This document shows positions 25,583 through 34,640 of a DNA stretch of 64,000 nt, one piece after another. The stretch spans positions 111,754 to 175,753 of the forward strand of contig NZ_SUMC01000013.1 of NCBI RefSeq assembly GCF_005047355.1, in the 5' to 3' direction. How positions within the stretch are numbered: position 1 is the first letter of the stretch; every line of letters starts with the position of its first letter. The notes under the pieces are model-generated. The model did not search any database. It was not told where the DNA came from and saw nothing but the letters and a program-made list of their open reading frames with translations. Source of the stretch: Actinacidiphila oryziradicis. GTDB lineage: Bacteria; Actinomycetota; Actinomycetes; Streptomycetales; Streptomycetaceae. The translations under genes and the position numbers were made by a program.

Positions 25583-27150
25583 GCGGGGTCCTCCTGACGG
25601 GCCGCGCCGACGCACGCGGATTCATGGGCCCACGCGGGGCGGCGGTGGCCGGGGTGGTCGGCGTGCCAGTGGCCGGGGATGGGGATTTCGGCCGGGCTCG
25701 CAAGGCCCGCGGGGTCGGCGACAAGGTCGAGGTAGATGTCGCGGAAGGCCGCGAGGTTCTGCTCCACGGTGAAGAGTTCCAGCGCTCTCTCCCGCCCGGC
25801 CGCACCGAGCCGTGCACGGCGCTCGGGGTCGCGCAGCAGCGCCAGGCACGCCGCGGCGAGCGCTGCGGGATCGCGCGGCGGTACGACAAGCCCGGTGCCG
25901 CCGATGACTTCACGGACCGCGCCCACATCCGTGGAGACCGTGGCCCGGCCGCAGAACATCGCCTCGACCAGGGTCACCGGGAACCCCTCCACCATGCTGG
26001 ACAGGACGACCACATCGCCCGACCCGTAGGCCTCGGCGAGCCCTGGCGTTTCCGACGAGCCCACCGTCCCGAACGACACCGCGTCCCCGGCCCCGCCGGG
26101 AAACAGCCGCGCCGCCAGCGCTCGGCAGTACGCGGGATACTCCTCCGTCCCGCCCGCCTCCTCCGCCGTGCCGACGATACGAAGCCGGGCGCCCGGCTCG
26201 GCGGCGCGAACCGCCGCGAACGCCTGCAGCAGCCCGGCCAGATCCTTCGCCGGGCCCATCCGTCCCACCCACACCAGCGTCCGCCCGCCGCCGGATCCGG
26301 CGGCGGGCGCCAGCCGCGCGTGATCCATGCCCGGGTACACCACCCGGATCCGCGCCCGGTCCGCGCCGCCCCGCTCCTGCCAGCGGCGGGCGTGCGCATT
26401 GCCCGGTGTGATCAGCGCGGCCTGCCGGTACGCCTCCTCGGCGAGCAGCCGGTGGAACGCCGTCAGCAGCGCCCTCACCGGTGCGGACAGCCCGGCGGCG
26501 CGCTGCGCGAGCAGCGTTTCCCGGAGCCGTACGCCGTACTCCGTCACCAGCAGCGGCGTGCCGAAGAACCGTTTGGCCAGCAGGCCCGGCAGCACCGCCG
26601 CCCCGCCCGACACCGCATGGCAGAGGTCGGCCCTGGCGAGCCCCTCGCCATGGGGGTGGTACCACCGCGCGGACATGGGGCGCAGCGCCCTTTCCAGCAG
26701 ATCCGCCGCGATGAGCAGGTCGCTGACGCCCATGGCGCCGCCGCTGCCCCGGCAGGCGTCCTCCAACGCGCCCAGCGCCTGCTCCGAGCGGAGTACTCCA
26801 GGCACTCCCCGGTCCCCCCGGGCGAGTTCGGCCAGCCCGTACAGCGCCGTGGCGAAACGGTCCCGCGACTCCCCGCCGCCCGCCAGCACCCCGGCCAGAT
26901 CCCGGTACTGGGCGAGCACCAGGCCCCGGCGGCGGGATGCGCCGCCGACCGGCGGCGGGCCGTAGAGCCGCAGGCTCCGGACCCGGGTGACATTCGGCGG
27001 TTGCGTGAGCGTCCCGTGCGCGCCGGTGCGGGTGAGGGCGTATACCTCGAACTCGTGGCGCGCGAGCCCGCGTACGAGCCGGTCGCACCACGCACTGCCC
27101 TCACCCCGTGCGTACGGATAGCCACCCTCTGCCAGCATCGCAATGCGCAT
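25579..27150 (-). CDS. PelF-like GT4 glycosyltransferase (DUF3492 type)
   Basis: Encodes 523 residues; ATG 27150 gives the native start MRIAMLAEGGYPYARGEG, characteristic of the DUF3492/PelF N-terminal domain. The GT4 C-terminal half has RVVYPGMDHARLAP, TLVWVGRMGPAKDLAGLL, and the sugar-nucleotide site SSMVEGFPVTLVEAMFCG with the EX7E glutamates, then TDVGAVREVI. PelF uses UDP-activated hexosamine to build the Pel exopolysaccharide; that this one makes a Pel-like polymer is inference. It leads a three-gene operon with the membrane protein and epimerase. Confidence 0.85.
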   Translation of the reverse strand: MRIAMLAEGGYPYARGEGSAWCDRLVRGLARHEFEVYALTRTGAHGTLTQPPNVTRVRSLRLYGPPPVGGASRRRGLVLAQYRDLAGVLAGGGESRDRFATALYGLAELARGDRGVPGVLRSEQALGALEDACRGSGGAMGVSDLLIAADLLERALRPMSARWYHPHGEGLARADLCHAVSGGAAVLPGLLAKRFFGTPLLVTEYGVRLRETLLAQRAAGLSAPVRALLTAFHRLLAEEAYRQAALITPGNAHARRWQERGGADRARIRVVYPGMDHARLAPAAGSGGGRTLVWVGRMGPAKDLAGLLQAFAAVRAAEPGARLRIVGTAEEAGGTEEYPAYCRALAARLFPGGAGDAVSFGTVGSSETPGLAEAYGSGDVVVLSSMVEGFPVTLVEAMFCGRATVSTDVGAVREVIGGTGLVVPPRDPAALAAACLALLRDPERRARLGAAGRERALELFTVEQNLAAFRDIYLDLVADPAGLASPAEIPIPGHWHADHPGHRRPAWAHESACVGAARQEDPA

Positions 27151-27434
27151 GAGTACGCCACCCTTTCCCTTGGCTTCCGCCTTGGCCGCTGCCTTGCCAG
27201 GCCGCGCGATGACGTTATGCCGGTGAGGTGGGGACGCGATGGACGGTTGTCCGTGGCGCCACCGGAAGGGGTGAAGCGACGTAACTTTCGGGTGCATTGC
27301 GCGTTTGTGCACCCCTACGCTGGGATGCGGTTACGGCCTGCGGGCCGACGGCCTCTGCCCGTGCGCCTGCGGCGCGGACCGCCGGCCCCGGTGGCAGGTT
27401 GAGTGCCGCCGGGCTCGCACCCGCGGCAGTGGGC

Positions 27435-29099
27435 TCAGACCCGCACCGCCCCCCGCGAGGCGCGCCGCGCGGATCGCCGGGCCGAGGACTGCGCGGGATC
27501 GAGGACCGGAACGGCGGCCAGCAGGCCCTTGGTGTAGGGGTGCTGGGGGGCGTCGTAGACCTGGTCGGCGGTGCCGTGTTCGACGATGCGGCCGTGCCGC
27601 ATGACAGCGACGCGGTCGCTGACCTGGCGGACTACGGCGAGATCATGGGCGATGAAGAGGAGCGAGAGCCCGAGCTCGCGCTGCAACTGGCCGAGCAGGG
27701 CCACGACCTGGGCCTGGGTCGTGACGTCCAGGGCGGAGACGGGCTCGTCGCAGACGATGAGCCTCGGCTCGGGAGCGAGCGCCCGGGCGATGCCGACGCG
27801 CTGACGCTGGCCGCCGGAGAATTCGTGCGGATAGCGGTGGTACCAGCCGGGGTCGAGCCCGACGCGTTCGAGGAGTTCGCGCACCCGCGCGACGATCGCC
27901 GCGTCGTCCAGCCGGCCGGCGGCCCGCAGCGGGTCGGCGATGGACTCGCCTATGCTGCGGCGCGGATTCAGCGAGGACACCGGGTCCTGGAAGACCATCT
28001 GCAGGGCACGGGGACCGGCCTGGCGGATGTCCCGCCCCTCGTACCGCAGTTCGCCGGCCGTGGGCTCCAGCAACCGCACCAGCATGCGCCCGAGGGTCGT
28101 CTTGCCGCTGCCGCTCTCCCCCACCACGCCGAGCGTCTCGCCGCGGCGCACGGTCAGTGACACGCCGTCCACGGCGGCGAACCTCGCGCCGCGCCTGCCG
28201 AATTCGCGCCGCAGGCCGACCGCTTCGAGGAGCACGTCCTCCTCCGGCGCATCCGGCGCATCCGGCGCATCCGCCATTCCCACCACTTCCGGCTCGCGCG
28301 CAGCACGTACCGCGTCCAGGCGGGGCACCGCCGAGAGCAGAGCCCGGGTGTAGGGCTCGCGCGGAGCACCCAGCACCTCGCTCACCGGCCCGCGCTCGAC
28401 CGCTCGCCCGTCCTTCATCACAAGGATGTCGTCGACCGAGCCCGCCACGACACCGAGGTCATGCGTGACCAGCAGCAGTCCCATGCCCGTCTCGGCCCGG
28501 AGCTCATGCAGCAGGTCGAGGATCTGGGCCTGGACGGTGACGTCCAGGGCCGTCGTCGGCTCGTCGGCGATGAGCAGCTGCGGCTCGCAGGCGAGCGCCA
28601 TGGCGACGAGCGCACGCTGCCGCATACCACCGCTGAACTCGTGCGGGCGCGAGCGCGACCGCCGGGCCGCGTCGGGGATGCCGACGCGGTCGAGCACCTG
28701 GACGGCACGTTCACGGGCGGCGCGCCGCGAGGCCTTCGTGTGCACCCGGTACACCTCGGCGATCTGGTCACCGATGGCGTAGTACGGGTCCAGGGAGGAC
28801 AGCGGGTCCTGGAAGACCATGGCGGCCCGGCCGCCCCGCAGCTGCCGCAGCTCGGCGTCGTCGGCGGCGAGCACATCGGTGCCGGCGACCCGCACCGAGC
28901 CGCCGATTTTGGCGCCGGTCCCCCGGTGGAGGCCGAGGAGCGCGAACGCGGTGGCGCTCTTGCCGCTGCCGCTTTCGCCGACGACGCCCAGCGCGCCGCC
29001 CGCGCCGAGGGTGAAGCTGAGACCGTCGACAGCGCGTACGCCGCCACCGGCGGTGGGGAATTCGATACTGAGGTCGGTGACCTCGATGAGCGACGTCAC
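27435..29099 (-). CDS. dipeptide/oligopeptide ABC transporter ATPase, two NBDs fused (DppD-DppF type)
   Basis: Encodes 554 residues from a GTG overlapping the permease stop as GTGA. Two complete ABC ATPase domains: first GESGSGKS (about 41-48), [30 protein letters not shown]; second GESGSGKTT (about 328), [30 protein letters not shown]. Each NBD has the oligopeptide-type C-terminal extension ([10 protein letters not shown] at the end). A fused pair replaces the separate DppD and DppF. The linker [13 protein letters not shown] comes from a 9-bp tandem repeat (28243-28274). It energises uptake together with the two permeases and the binding protein. Confidence 0.92.
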   Translation of the reverse strand: MTSLIEVTDLSIEFPTAGGGVRAVDGLSFTLGAGGALGVVGESGSGKSATAFALLGLHRGTGAKIGGSVRVAGTDVLAADDAELRQLRGGRAAMVFQDPLSSLDPYYAIGDQIAEVYRVHTKASRRAARERAVQVLDRVGIPDAARRSRSRPHEFSGGMRQRALVAMALACEPQLLIADEPTTALDVTVQAQILDLLHELRAETGMGLLLVTHDLGVVAGSVDDILVMKDGRAVERGPVSEVLGAPREPYTRALLSAVPRLDAVRAAREPEVVGMADAPDAPDAPEEDVLLEAVGLRREFGRRGARFAAVDGVSLTVRRGETLGVVGESGSGKTTLGRMLVRLLEPTAGELRYEGRDIRQAGPRALQMVFQDPVSSLNPRRSIGESIADPLRAAGRLDDAAIVARVRELLERVGLDPGWYHRYPHEFSGGQRQRVGIARALAPEPRLIVCDEPVSALDVTTQAQVVALLGQLQRELGLSLLFIAHDLAVVRQVSDRVAVMRHGRIVEHGTADQVYDAPQHPYTKGLLAAVPVLDPAQSSARRSARRASRGAVRV

Positions 29100-30085
29100 G
29101 TCAGGACCACCCGTCGGTCGGCCACCGCGTAAAGCACATCCGCGACGGCGTTGGCGAGTACGACGAAGAAACCGGTGACCAGCACCACCCCGACCACGAC
29201 CGGCAGGTCCTTGCCCTGCACGGAGGTGACGAGTTTCTGCCCGAGGCCGGGCAGTCCGAAGAGGGTCTCGGTGAGTACGGCGCTGCCGAACATCGTCCCG
29301 AGGTCCATCGCGGAGAGCGCGATCACCGGCGTGAGGGCGCCGCGCAGCGCGTGCCGTCCGATGATCTTCCGTTCGCTGACGCCGTAGGCCCGGAAGGTCC
29401 GGATGTGATCCTCGGCGAGGGTCTCCAGCATGGAACTACGGGTGAGCCGGGCGTACTTCGCGGACTCGATGAGACCGAGCGCGAACCACGGCAGCAGCAT
29501 GTTCCAGAACCACTGCTGGGGGTCGGCGGTCAGCGGCACATAGGTGGGGAAGGGCAGCCACTGCAGGTAGGAGCAGAAGACCATGAGCAGCAGGATGCCG
29601 ATGATGAAGACCGGGATGGCCGTTCCGGCGAGGGTGAGAGCGGTCAGGGCGCGCTCGGTGAACCGCCCGCGGCGCAGTGCGGAGAGCACGCCCGTGCCGA
29701 CGCCGAGCAGGGTCCAGACGACCATGGCCCCGAACGCGAGGGAGGCGGTCGCGGGGAACTTCTCCACGAGGATCTGGGTGACGGGCTGGTCGTTCTGGTA
29801 GGAGATGCCGAGGCAGGGGGCGTCACAGTGCATGACGGCAGTGCCGGTGCTGTAGTCGTGCCCGGCGACGATGCCCTGGAGGAAGTGCCAGTACTGCAGG
29901 TACACCGAGTCGTTGAGGCCCAGTTGCCGGCGCACGGAGGCGACCTGGGCGGGGCTGCACTTCTCGCCGCAGGCGAGTTGCGCGGGGTCGCCGGGGGCCA
30001 GGTAGAAGATCGCGTAGAGGACGACCGACAGGGCCAGCAGGACGAGTACGGCGCTGCCGAGGCGTCGCAGGAGGAAGCGGCTCAT
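29096..30085 (-). CDS. peptide ABC transporter permease (DppB type)
   Basis: Encodes 329 residues with six membrane helices. N-terminal helix SAVLVLLALSVVLYAIFYLAPGDP and the EAA-like loop FRAYGVSERKIIGRHALRGAL are typical of DppB/OppB. A large loop after helix 1 contains three Cys (CGEKC, CDAPC) that could sense redox or metal. ATGA/GTGA overlaps with both neighbours show one operon. Confidence 0.92.
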   Translation of the reverse strand: MSRFLLRRLGSAVLVLLALSVVLYAIFYLAPGDPAQLACGEKCSPAQVASVRRQLGLNDSVYLQYWHFLQGIVAGHDYSTGTAVMHCDAPCLGISYQNDQPVTQILVEKFPATASLAFGAMVVWTLLGVGTGVLSALRRGRFTERALTALTLAGTAIPVFIIGILLLMVFCSYLQWLPFPTYVPLTADPQQWFWNMLLPWFALGLIESAKYARLTRSSMLETLAEDHIRTFRAYGVSERKIIGRHALRGALTPVIALSAMDLGTMFGSAVLTETLFGLPGLGQKLVTSVQGKDLPVVVGVVLVTGFFVVLANAVADVLYAVADRRVVLT

Positions 30086-31071
30086 GACGCGGCGGCCTCC
30101 CGTTCGCGCTGATGGCCGCCCTTACGGCCGGTGCCGACCCGGAGCCGGCTGGCGGCGCGGGGGTCGAGGGCGGTGCGGACCCCGTCACCGAGCAGCGTGA
30201 AGGAGAGCACGGTGATGAAGAGCATGACGGCGGGCAGCAGCACATAGGTCGGGTCGGCTTCGTACCAGGTGGTGGCGCTGGACAGCATCTGTCCCCAGGA
30301 GGGCGTGGGAGGCCTGACGCCCACGCCGAGGAAGGAGAGCCCCGCCTCGCTGACGATGTTGGTGGGCAGCAGGATCGCGGCGTAGGTGATGACGGGCGCG
30401 GCCAGCGAGGGCAGCAGTTCGCGCCGGGCGATCCGCCAGGTGCCGGAGCCGCCGAGCCGGGCGGCAGCGACGTAGTCGAGGGACTTCAGGGACAGCGTCT
30501 GGGCCCGTACGATCCGGGCGGTGCCGCCCCAGCCGAGCAGGCCGATGACGAGCATCAGCAGCACCGGGCGCGGGAATCCGTCGGGCACGACGGCCATGAG
30601 GGCGATGGCGAAGACAAGGGTGGGCAGCGCCAGCATGAAGTCGGTGGTCCGGCTGAGCAGGTTGTCGAGGAAACGGTTGCCGAGGCCGGCCGCGAGCCCC
30701 GTGCCGACGCCGATGAGCACCTGGACAACAGTGGAGCCGAGCGCGACGACGAGCGAGATCCGCGAGCCGTAGACGATCCGGGCGAACATGTCGCGGCCGG
30801 TTCCCGGCTCCACGCCGAGCCAGTGGTGGGCGCTGATGCCGCCGAAGGAGCCGAGCGGGACCCCGCCGGCGGCGGAGTTGACCAGATCGGCGTGGTAGGT
30901 GGTGGTGTCCTGGCCCTCGACGGCCGCGAGCAGCGGCGCGGCGACGGCGACCAGGACGAGGAGTGCGATCACGGCGGCGCCGGCGGCTGCCGCACGCTGT
31001 GCGCGCAGCCGCCGCCAGAACTGCCGGGCGCCCGGGGCCGGGACGGGGGCGACAAGTGCTTCGATGGTCAC
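30082..31071 (-). CDS. peptide ABC transporter permease (DppC type)
   Basis: Encodes 329 residues. One N-terminal helix (AAVIALLVLVAVAAPLLAAV), a periplasm-side loop with HWLGVEPGTGRDMFARIVYGSRISL typical of DppC, and five further helices; EAA loop YVAAARLGGSGTWRIARRELLP. It pairs with the DppB-type protein to form the channel. Starts with ATG overlapping the binding protein stop by 4 bp. Confidence 0.92.
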   Translation of the reverse strand: MTIEALVAPVPAPGARQFWRRLRAQRAAAAGAAVIALLVLVAVAAPLLAAVEGQDTTTYHADLVNSAAGGVPLGSFGGISAHHWLGVEPGTGRDMFARIVYGSRISLVVALGSTVVQVLIGVGTGLAAGLGNRFLDNLLSRTTDFMLALPTLVFAIALMAVVPDGFPRPVLLMLVIGLLGWGGTARIVRAQTLSLKSLDYVAAARLGGSGTWRIARRELLPSLAAPVITYAAILLPTNIVSEAGLSFLGVGVRPPTPSWGQMLSSATTWYEADPTYVLLPAVMLFITVLSFTLLGDGVRTALDPRAASRLRVGTGRKGGHQREREAAAS

Positions 31072-32780
31072 TTGACCGCGACCTGCGAGGGGTCGAGGAC
31101 GCCGTCCCAGTCACTGATGACGATGTTCTTGACATCCTTGCCGTACAGGCGCTTGTAGACCGGGTGGAAGAGCGGCACGTCGAGCGCCTGCTGGCCGATC
31201 TTCTTGTCCAGGGCGCCCCAGCGGGCGGCGGCGGCCTTGGCGTCGGTCAGCTGGTTGATCGCGTCGATCTCCTTGTTGACCGAGGCGTCGTTGAGCTGGG
31301 CGTAGTTGAAGTTGGAGCCGCTCTGGACGATCTGCCGGCCGTCGAAGAGCGGCGCGAGGAAGGGGCCGCCGGACGGCCAGTCCGCGCCCCAGTGGGCGAG
31401 GAAGAAGCCGGGCTCGGTCTTCAGGCTGTGGATCTTGTCCCGGTACGCGGTGTCCTCCAGGCCGTCGAGCTTGACGGTGATCCCGGCCTGCTTCAGCGCC
31501 TCCTGGATGGCGGTGGCGATCTCGGGGCTGGTCTCGAAGTCCTTGGCGTTGGAGTGCGTCAGGGTGATGGTCAGGCCGTTGGCGTAGCCGGCCGCCTTCA
31601 GCAGCGCCTTGGCCTTCGCCGGGTTGCCGGTCTGGCCCGACGGGAAGGCGTCGTACGGCGTGTAGCCGTAGGCGGGCTGGTTGGGCAGCATGGTGGTCGC
31701 GGCCTCGGCGAGCGATGATCCGCCGGCCGCGTTGACGACCGTGGTGCGGTTGATGGCGTACGAGATGGCCTCGCGCACCTTCGGGTTGTCGAAGGGCTTC
31801 ACCTTCGGGTTGAAGGCGATGTAGTTGATGTAGCCGAAGTGGCCGGTGCCGACCCGGCTTGCCAGGGTCTTGTCACCGGCGACCTTGGCCAGCTCGGCGG
31901 GGCCGAGGTTGGTGTCGGTGGTGATCGCGGTCGCGTCCGTGCCGGAGCTGGTCGCCAGCCGCTGGTTGATCACCGTGGAGTCGAGACCGGACTGGACGTC
32001 GATCTTGTCCGGGTAGGCCTTGCGCTGGGAGTCGGTCTTGGCGGACCAGTAGGTGTTGCGCGTCAGGACCAGGTGCTCGCCGTCGTTCTCGTTCTTGAGG
32101 ACCTTGTACGGTCCGGAGGAGACCGGGTGTTCCTCGTACTTCGTACCGGTGTCCTTGGCCTGGGGGACGGGCGCGAAGGAGGTCTGGGTGGCCAGGAAGG
32201 GGAAGTCGCCCTCGGGCTTGTCCAGCTTGAAGATGATGGTCCTGGCATCCGGGGTCTCGATCGAGGCGAGGCCCTTCTTGTCCTTGTACGGGCCCTGGTA
32301 GGCGTTGCCGCCGATGAGCCAGTCGCGCAGGTAGGGGGCGCCGCCGGACAGCTCGGCGGCGAAGGACCGCTCGATGCCGTACTTGATGTCGGCGGAGGTG
32401 ATCGTCGTACCGTCCTCGTACTTCAGGCCGTCCTTGAGGTGGTACGTCCAAACCGTGGCGTTCTTGCTGGGCACACCGGTGTTGGTCGCCAGGTCCGGTA
32501 CGACCTTGGCGCCGGCCGCGCCGTTCTCGCGGTTGCGGGTGGTCAGGGTGCGGAAGACCAGCGAGGGGATCTTGCCGCCGCCCGAGGTGTAGAGCCGGGC
32601 GGGATCGAAGTCCGTCTGCGGCTGGCTGTTCAGCACGGTGAGCGTGCCGCCCTTGCTCGGCTTGCCGCTGTCCGACTTGGCGCTGCTGTCCTTGGGGCCG
32701 CAGGCCGCGGCGCCGCCGGCCAGGGCCATGGTGACGACTGCCGCTGCCACGCGGCGGGATGTGACGGACGGTTGGCGCAT
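31068..32780 (-). CDS. peptide ABC transporter solute-binding lipoprotein (family 5, DppA type)
   Basis: Encodes 570 residues from ATG 32780 (GAAAGG 8-10 nt upstream). Signal peptide ends in a lipobox, with the acylated cysteine at residue 27 (LAGGAAAC). Family-5 SBP landmarks: GGTLTVLNSQPQTDFDPA, VWTYHLKDGLKYEDGT, AISYAINRTTVV and a DWPSGGPF ligand segment. It binds peptide or another small solute at the cell surface and delivers it to the permeases. First gene of the operon; a 32-codon leader peptide starts 293 bp upstream. Confidence 0.93.
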   Translation of the reverse strand: MRQPSVTSRRVAAAVVTMALAGGAAACGPKDSSAKSDSGKPSKGGTLTVLNSQPQTDFDPARLYTSGGGKIPSLVFRTLTTRNRENGAAGAKVVPDLATNTGVPSKNATVWTYHLKDGLKYEDGTTITSADIKYGIERSFAAELSGGAPYLRDWLIGGNAYQGPYKDKKGLASIETPDARTIIFKLDKPEGDFPFLATQTSFAPVPQAKDTGTKYEEHPVSSGPYKVLKNENDGEHLVLTRNTYWSAKTDSQRKAYPDKIDVQSGLDSTVINQRLATSSGTDATAITTDTNLGPAELAKVAGDKTLASRVGTGHFGYINYIAFNPKVKPFDNPKVREAISYAINRTTVVNAAGGSSLAEAATTMLPNQPAYGYTPYDAFPSGQTGNPAKAKALLKAAGYANGLTITLTHSNAKDFETSPEIATAIQEALKQAGITVKLDGLEDTAYRDKIHSLKTEPGFFLAHWGADWPSGGPFLAPLFDGRQIVQSGSNFNYAQLNDASVNKEIDAINQLTDAKAAAARWGALDKKIGQQALDVPLFHPVYKRLYGKDVKNIVISDWDGVLDPSQVAVK

Positions 32781-32974
32781 CGGAGTAAACCTTTCGCGGC
32801 TGCGAGTGGGGATCAGTGCGTTACGGAGAAAGATCCCGCAGGCGGCAGCAAGCGACGGCCCCATGGACTCCCGGAACATGCTTGAAACGGGGAGAGAGGG
32901 AGCCGGAGGTGGTCTACGTCATCGGAACGCCGCGCCCGCAGGAAGCCAGCCCCCGGGCGGAGGCATGACCTGGG

Positions 32975-33073
32975 CTAGCGACAGTGGATATCGGCCACGC
33001 TGTGCCTGGTCACGCCTATGAGCGCCAGCTCGATGCTGGCGTCCCTGGCGGTGGCGGCGCGGCGGTACTGCAT
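32975..33073 (-). CDS. putative leaderless leader peptide upstream of the dpp operon
   Basis: Encodes 32 residues (MQYRRAATARDASIELA then LIGVTRHSVADIHCR). The ending ELALIGV...VADIHCR is, from memory, the conserved pattern of Streptomyces leader peptides placed before ABC transporter operons and grouped with the mycobacterial cysteine-responsive leaderless ORFs. The predicted start point falls on the ATG itself, so it should be leaderless. Stop is 194 bp before the binding-protein ATG, in the same direction. Role proposed: attenuation in response to charged Cys (single Cys, penultimate). Confidence 0.75.
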   Translation of the reverse strand: MQYRRAATARDASIELALIGVTRHSVADIHCR

Positions 33074-33080
33074 GCCCAGA

Positions 33081-33125
33081 ACACTGAATGAAGTTCCGCT
33101 TGAAGTCAAAATCGCATGAGATTTT
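33081..33125 (-). promoter_or_regulatory. promoter of the leader peptide/dpp operon with overlapping operator-like palindrome
   Basis: -35 TTGACT (33109-33104), 17-bp spacer, -10 CAGTGT (33086-33081), placing the start at the leader ATG. An inverted repeat AAAATC-N6-GATTTT (33108-33125) overlaps the -35 edge, as a repressor site would. Confidence 0.65.
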
Positions 33126-33175
33126 GGACGATCCAGACCGATTTCATGCCAATTTCACAGCAAAACCGACAGAAG

Positions 33176-34636
33176 TCAGCCATCCTCCGGGAACGGCCAG
33201 GGGTTGGGCTTGCAGGTCTTCCCGTTCAGCGTCAGGAACTTCGTCTGCTGCATCATCACCGGCGCCAGTGCGCCATCCTTCGGGCAGACCACATGACTAT
33301 GGCCGAGCCTGTGCCCTACCTCGTGATTGATCAGCATTTCGCGGTATATGTACATCTTGTTCTGGCCGTAGGTCTTCGAGCCCTGCGCCCAGCGGTACGC
33401 GTTGATCATCGTGCGGGGCGTTGAGACGGAGTCACACGACACATTGTCATCTGTCGTGTCCAGCCCGGACTTCGCACACCACTTCGCCGTTGTGCCGGGG
33501 CTGGCCAGCGTGATCACTATGTCCGCGTGACCGCTTGACACCCGCTCGAAGGTCTTGGTGCCGTCATGGCCCCAACTGCGTTCGTCGTTGAGTGTCTTAT
33601 AGACCGCCTGGGCGAACAGCTCCCCGTCCAGCGGCAGCCCCTTCTCCACATCCACCCGCACCCGCAGCACCTGGCCCTTGCCCGGCGCCTTCTGGTGCCC
33701 ACCGATCGTCGTGAACGTGTCGGACAGCGCCAGACCCTGGTCCAGCGGATACACGGTGGCCATCGCCTCGGCGTACGAGAGCGATACCGCCGGGGCGGAC
33801 GCCGACGAGCCCGCCTGCGCCGACGACGTCCCCGAGGGCGCCGCCCCGTCCACCGGCGCCTGGGCGCCCTCCCGGATCCGCCCGGCCCCGGCCACCTGCC
33901 CTGCCACCAGGACCGCCAGCACTGTCATCACGACCGCCGCGGCGACCCCGGCGAGCGAGCGGCCCTTCGAGCCGGACCCGCGGGCGGGGGCTTCCTCGGC
34001 GGACCCGCCCCGCGTCTCGCCGCCGACGGCCGGAGCCGCCGGCCGCACATCGTCAAAGGCTTCGAGAAAGTCCTTCCGCGGCCCCGGCACGCGCCCGGCG
34101 GCCCGCACCCCGGGTACCCGGGGTGCCCCCGGCACGCTGCCCTGACGACCGGGCGCGACCGGGCCGGAGCGCTGCCCGGGGATCGCGGTGCCGGGCCGCG
34201 GCCCGCCGAACGCGTCGAACGCCTCGAACGCCTCGAACGCGTCAGCGACATCCGGACGGGGGCGAGGAATCCGGCTCGGCGTGCCACCCCGCGAAGGGGG
34301 CGCCGGAATCCCCGGCCATCCGCCGAGCGCATCCTGCTCGGCAGGGTCGTCGAGCGCGGACGGCTCTGCCGAGCGCAGCCGGCCGCCCGGGGAGCGGGCG
34401 AACCCGGGGCTCGCGGGCCAGTCGGCCGCCGCGCCCCAAGCTCCGTGCTCGGTGTGGTCGGGGTGCTGCTGCGGCCCGCTCTGCCCGCCACGCGGAGCTT
34501 GCACCGCCCCGGGACCACCGGCGGCGTCCGGACCGGTCCCGGAACCGCGCCGGCGGCGGCCGAAGCCGGCGCGGGAGCCCCGAGCGCCGGATATCTCGTC
34601 CTCGCGGCCCTCCGGACCGCCGCGGTGCCTGCCCAT
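33176..34636 (-). CDS. DUF3152 membrane-anchored putative metalloprotease
   Basis: Encodes 486 residues from ATG 34636. Residues 1-235 are disordered, Gly/Arg/Pro-rich; a 9-bp DNA repeat (34207-34242) gives AFEAFEAFDAFG. One membrane helix (LAGVAAAVVMTVLAVLVAGQ, near 240). The extracellular domain is DUF3152 and ends with HEVGHRLGHSH (438-448), a full HExxHxxGxxH zinc motif, followed by a Met-turn-like PVMMQQT; two Cys pairs (WCAKSG, CDS; VCPKDG, TCKPN) may form disulfides. Known family: Rv3207c in mycobacteria. Catalysis is inferred from the motif. It follows the hydrolase gene by 4 bp, so the two are one operon. Confidence 0.88.
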   Translation of the reverse strand: MGRHRGGPEGREDEISGARGSRAGFGRRRRGSGTGPDAAGGPGAVQAPRGGQSGPQQHPDHTEHGAWGAAADWPASPGFARSPGGRLRSAEPSALDDPAEQDALGGWPGIPAPPSRGGTPSRIPRPRPDVADAFEAFEAFDAFGGPRPGTAIPGQRSGPVAPGRQGSVPGAPRVPGVRAAGRVPGPRKDFLEAFDDVRPAAPAVGGETRGGSAEEAPARGSGSKGRSLAGVAAAVVMTVLAVLVAGQVAGAGRIREGAQAPVDGAAPSGTSSAQAGSSASAPAVSLSYAEAMATVYPLDQGLALSDTFTTIGGHQKAPGKGQVLRVRVDVEKGLPLDGELFAQAVYKTLNDERSWGHDGTKTFERVSSGHADIVITLASPGTTAKWCAKSGLDTTDDNVSCDSVSTPRTMINAYRWAQGSKTYGQNKMYIYREMLINHEVGHRLGHSHVVCPKDGALAPVMMQQTKFLTLNGKTCKPNPWPFPEDG

Positions 34637-34640
34637 CCCG

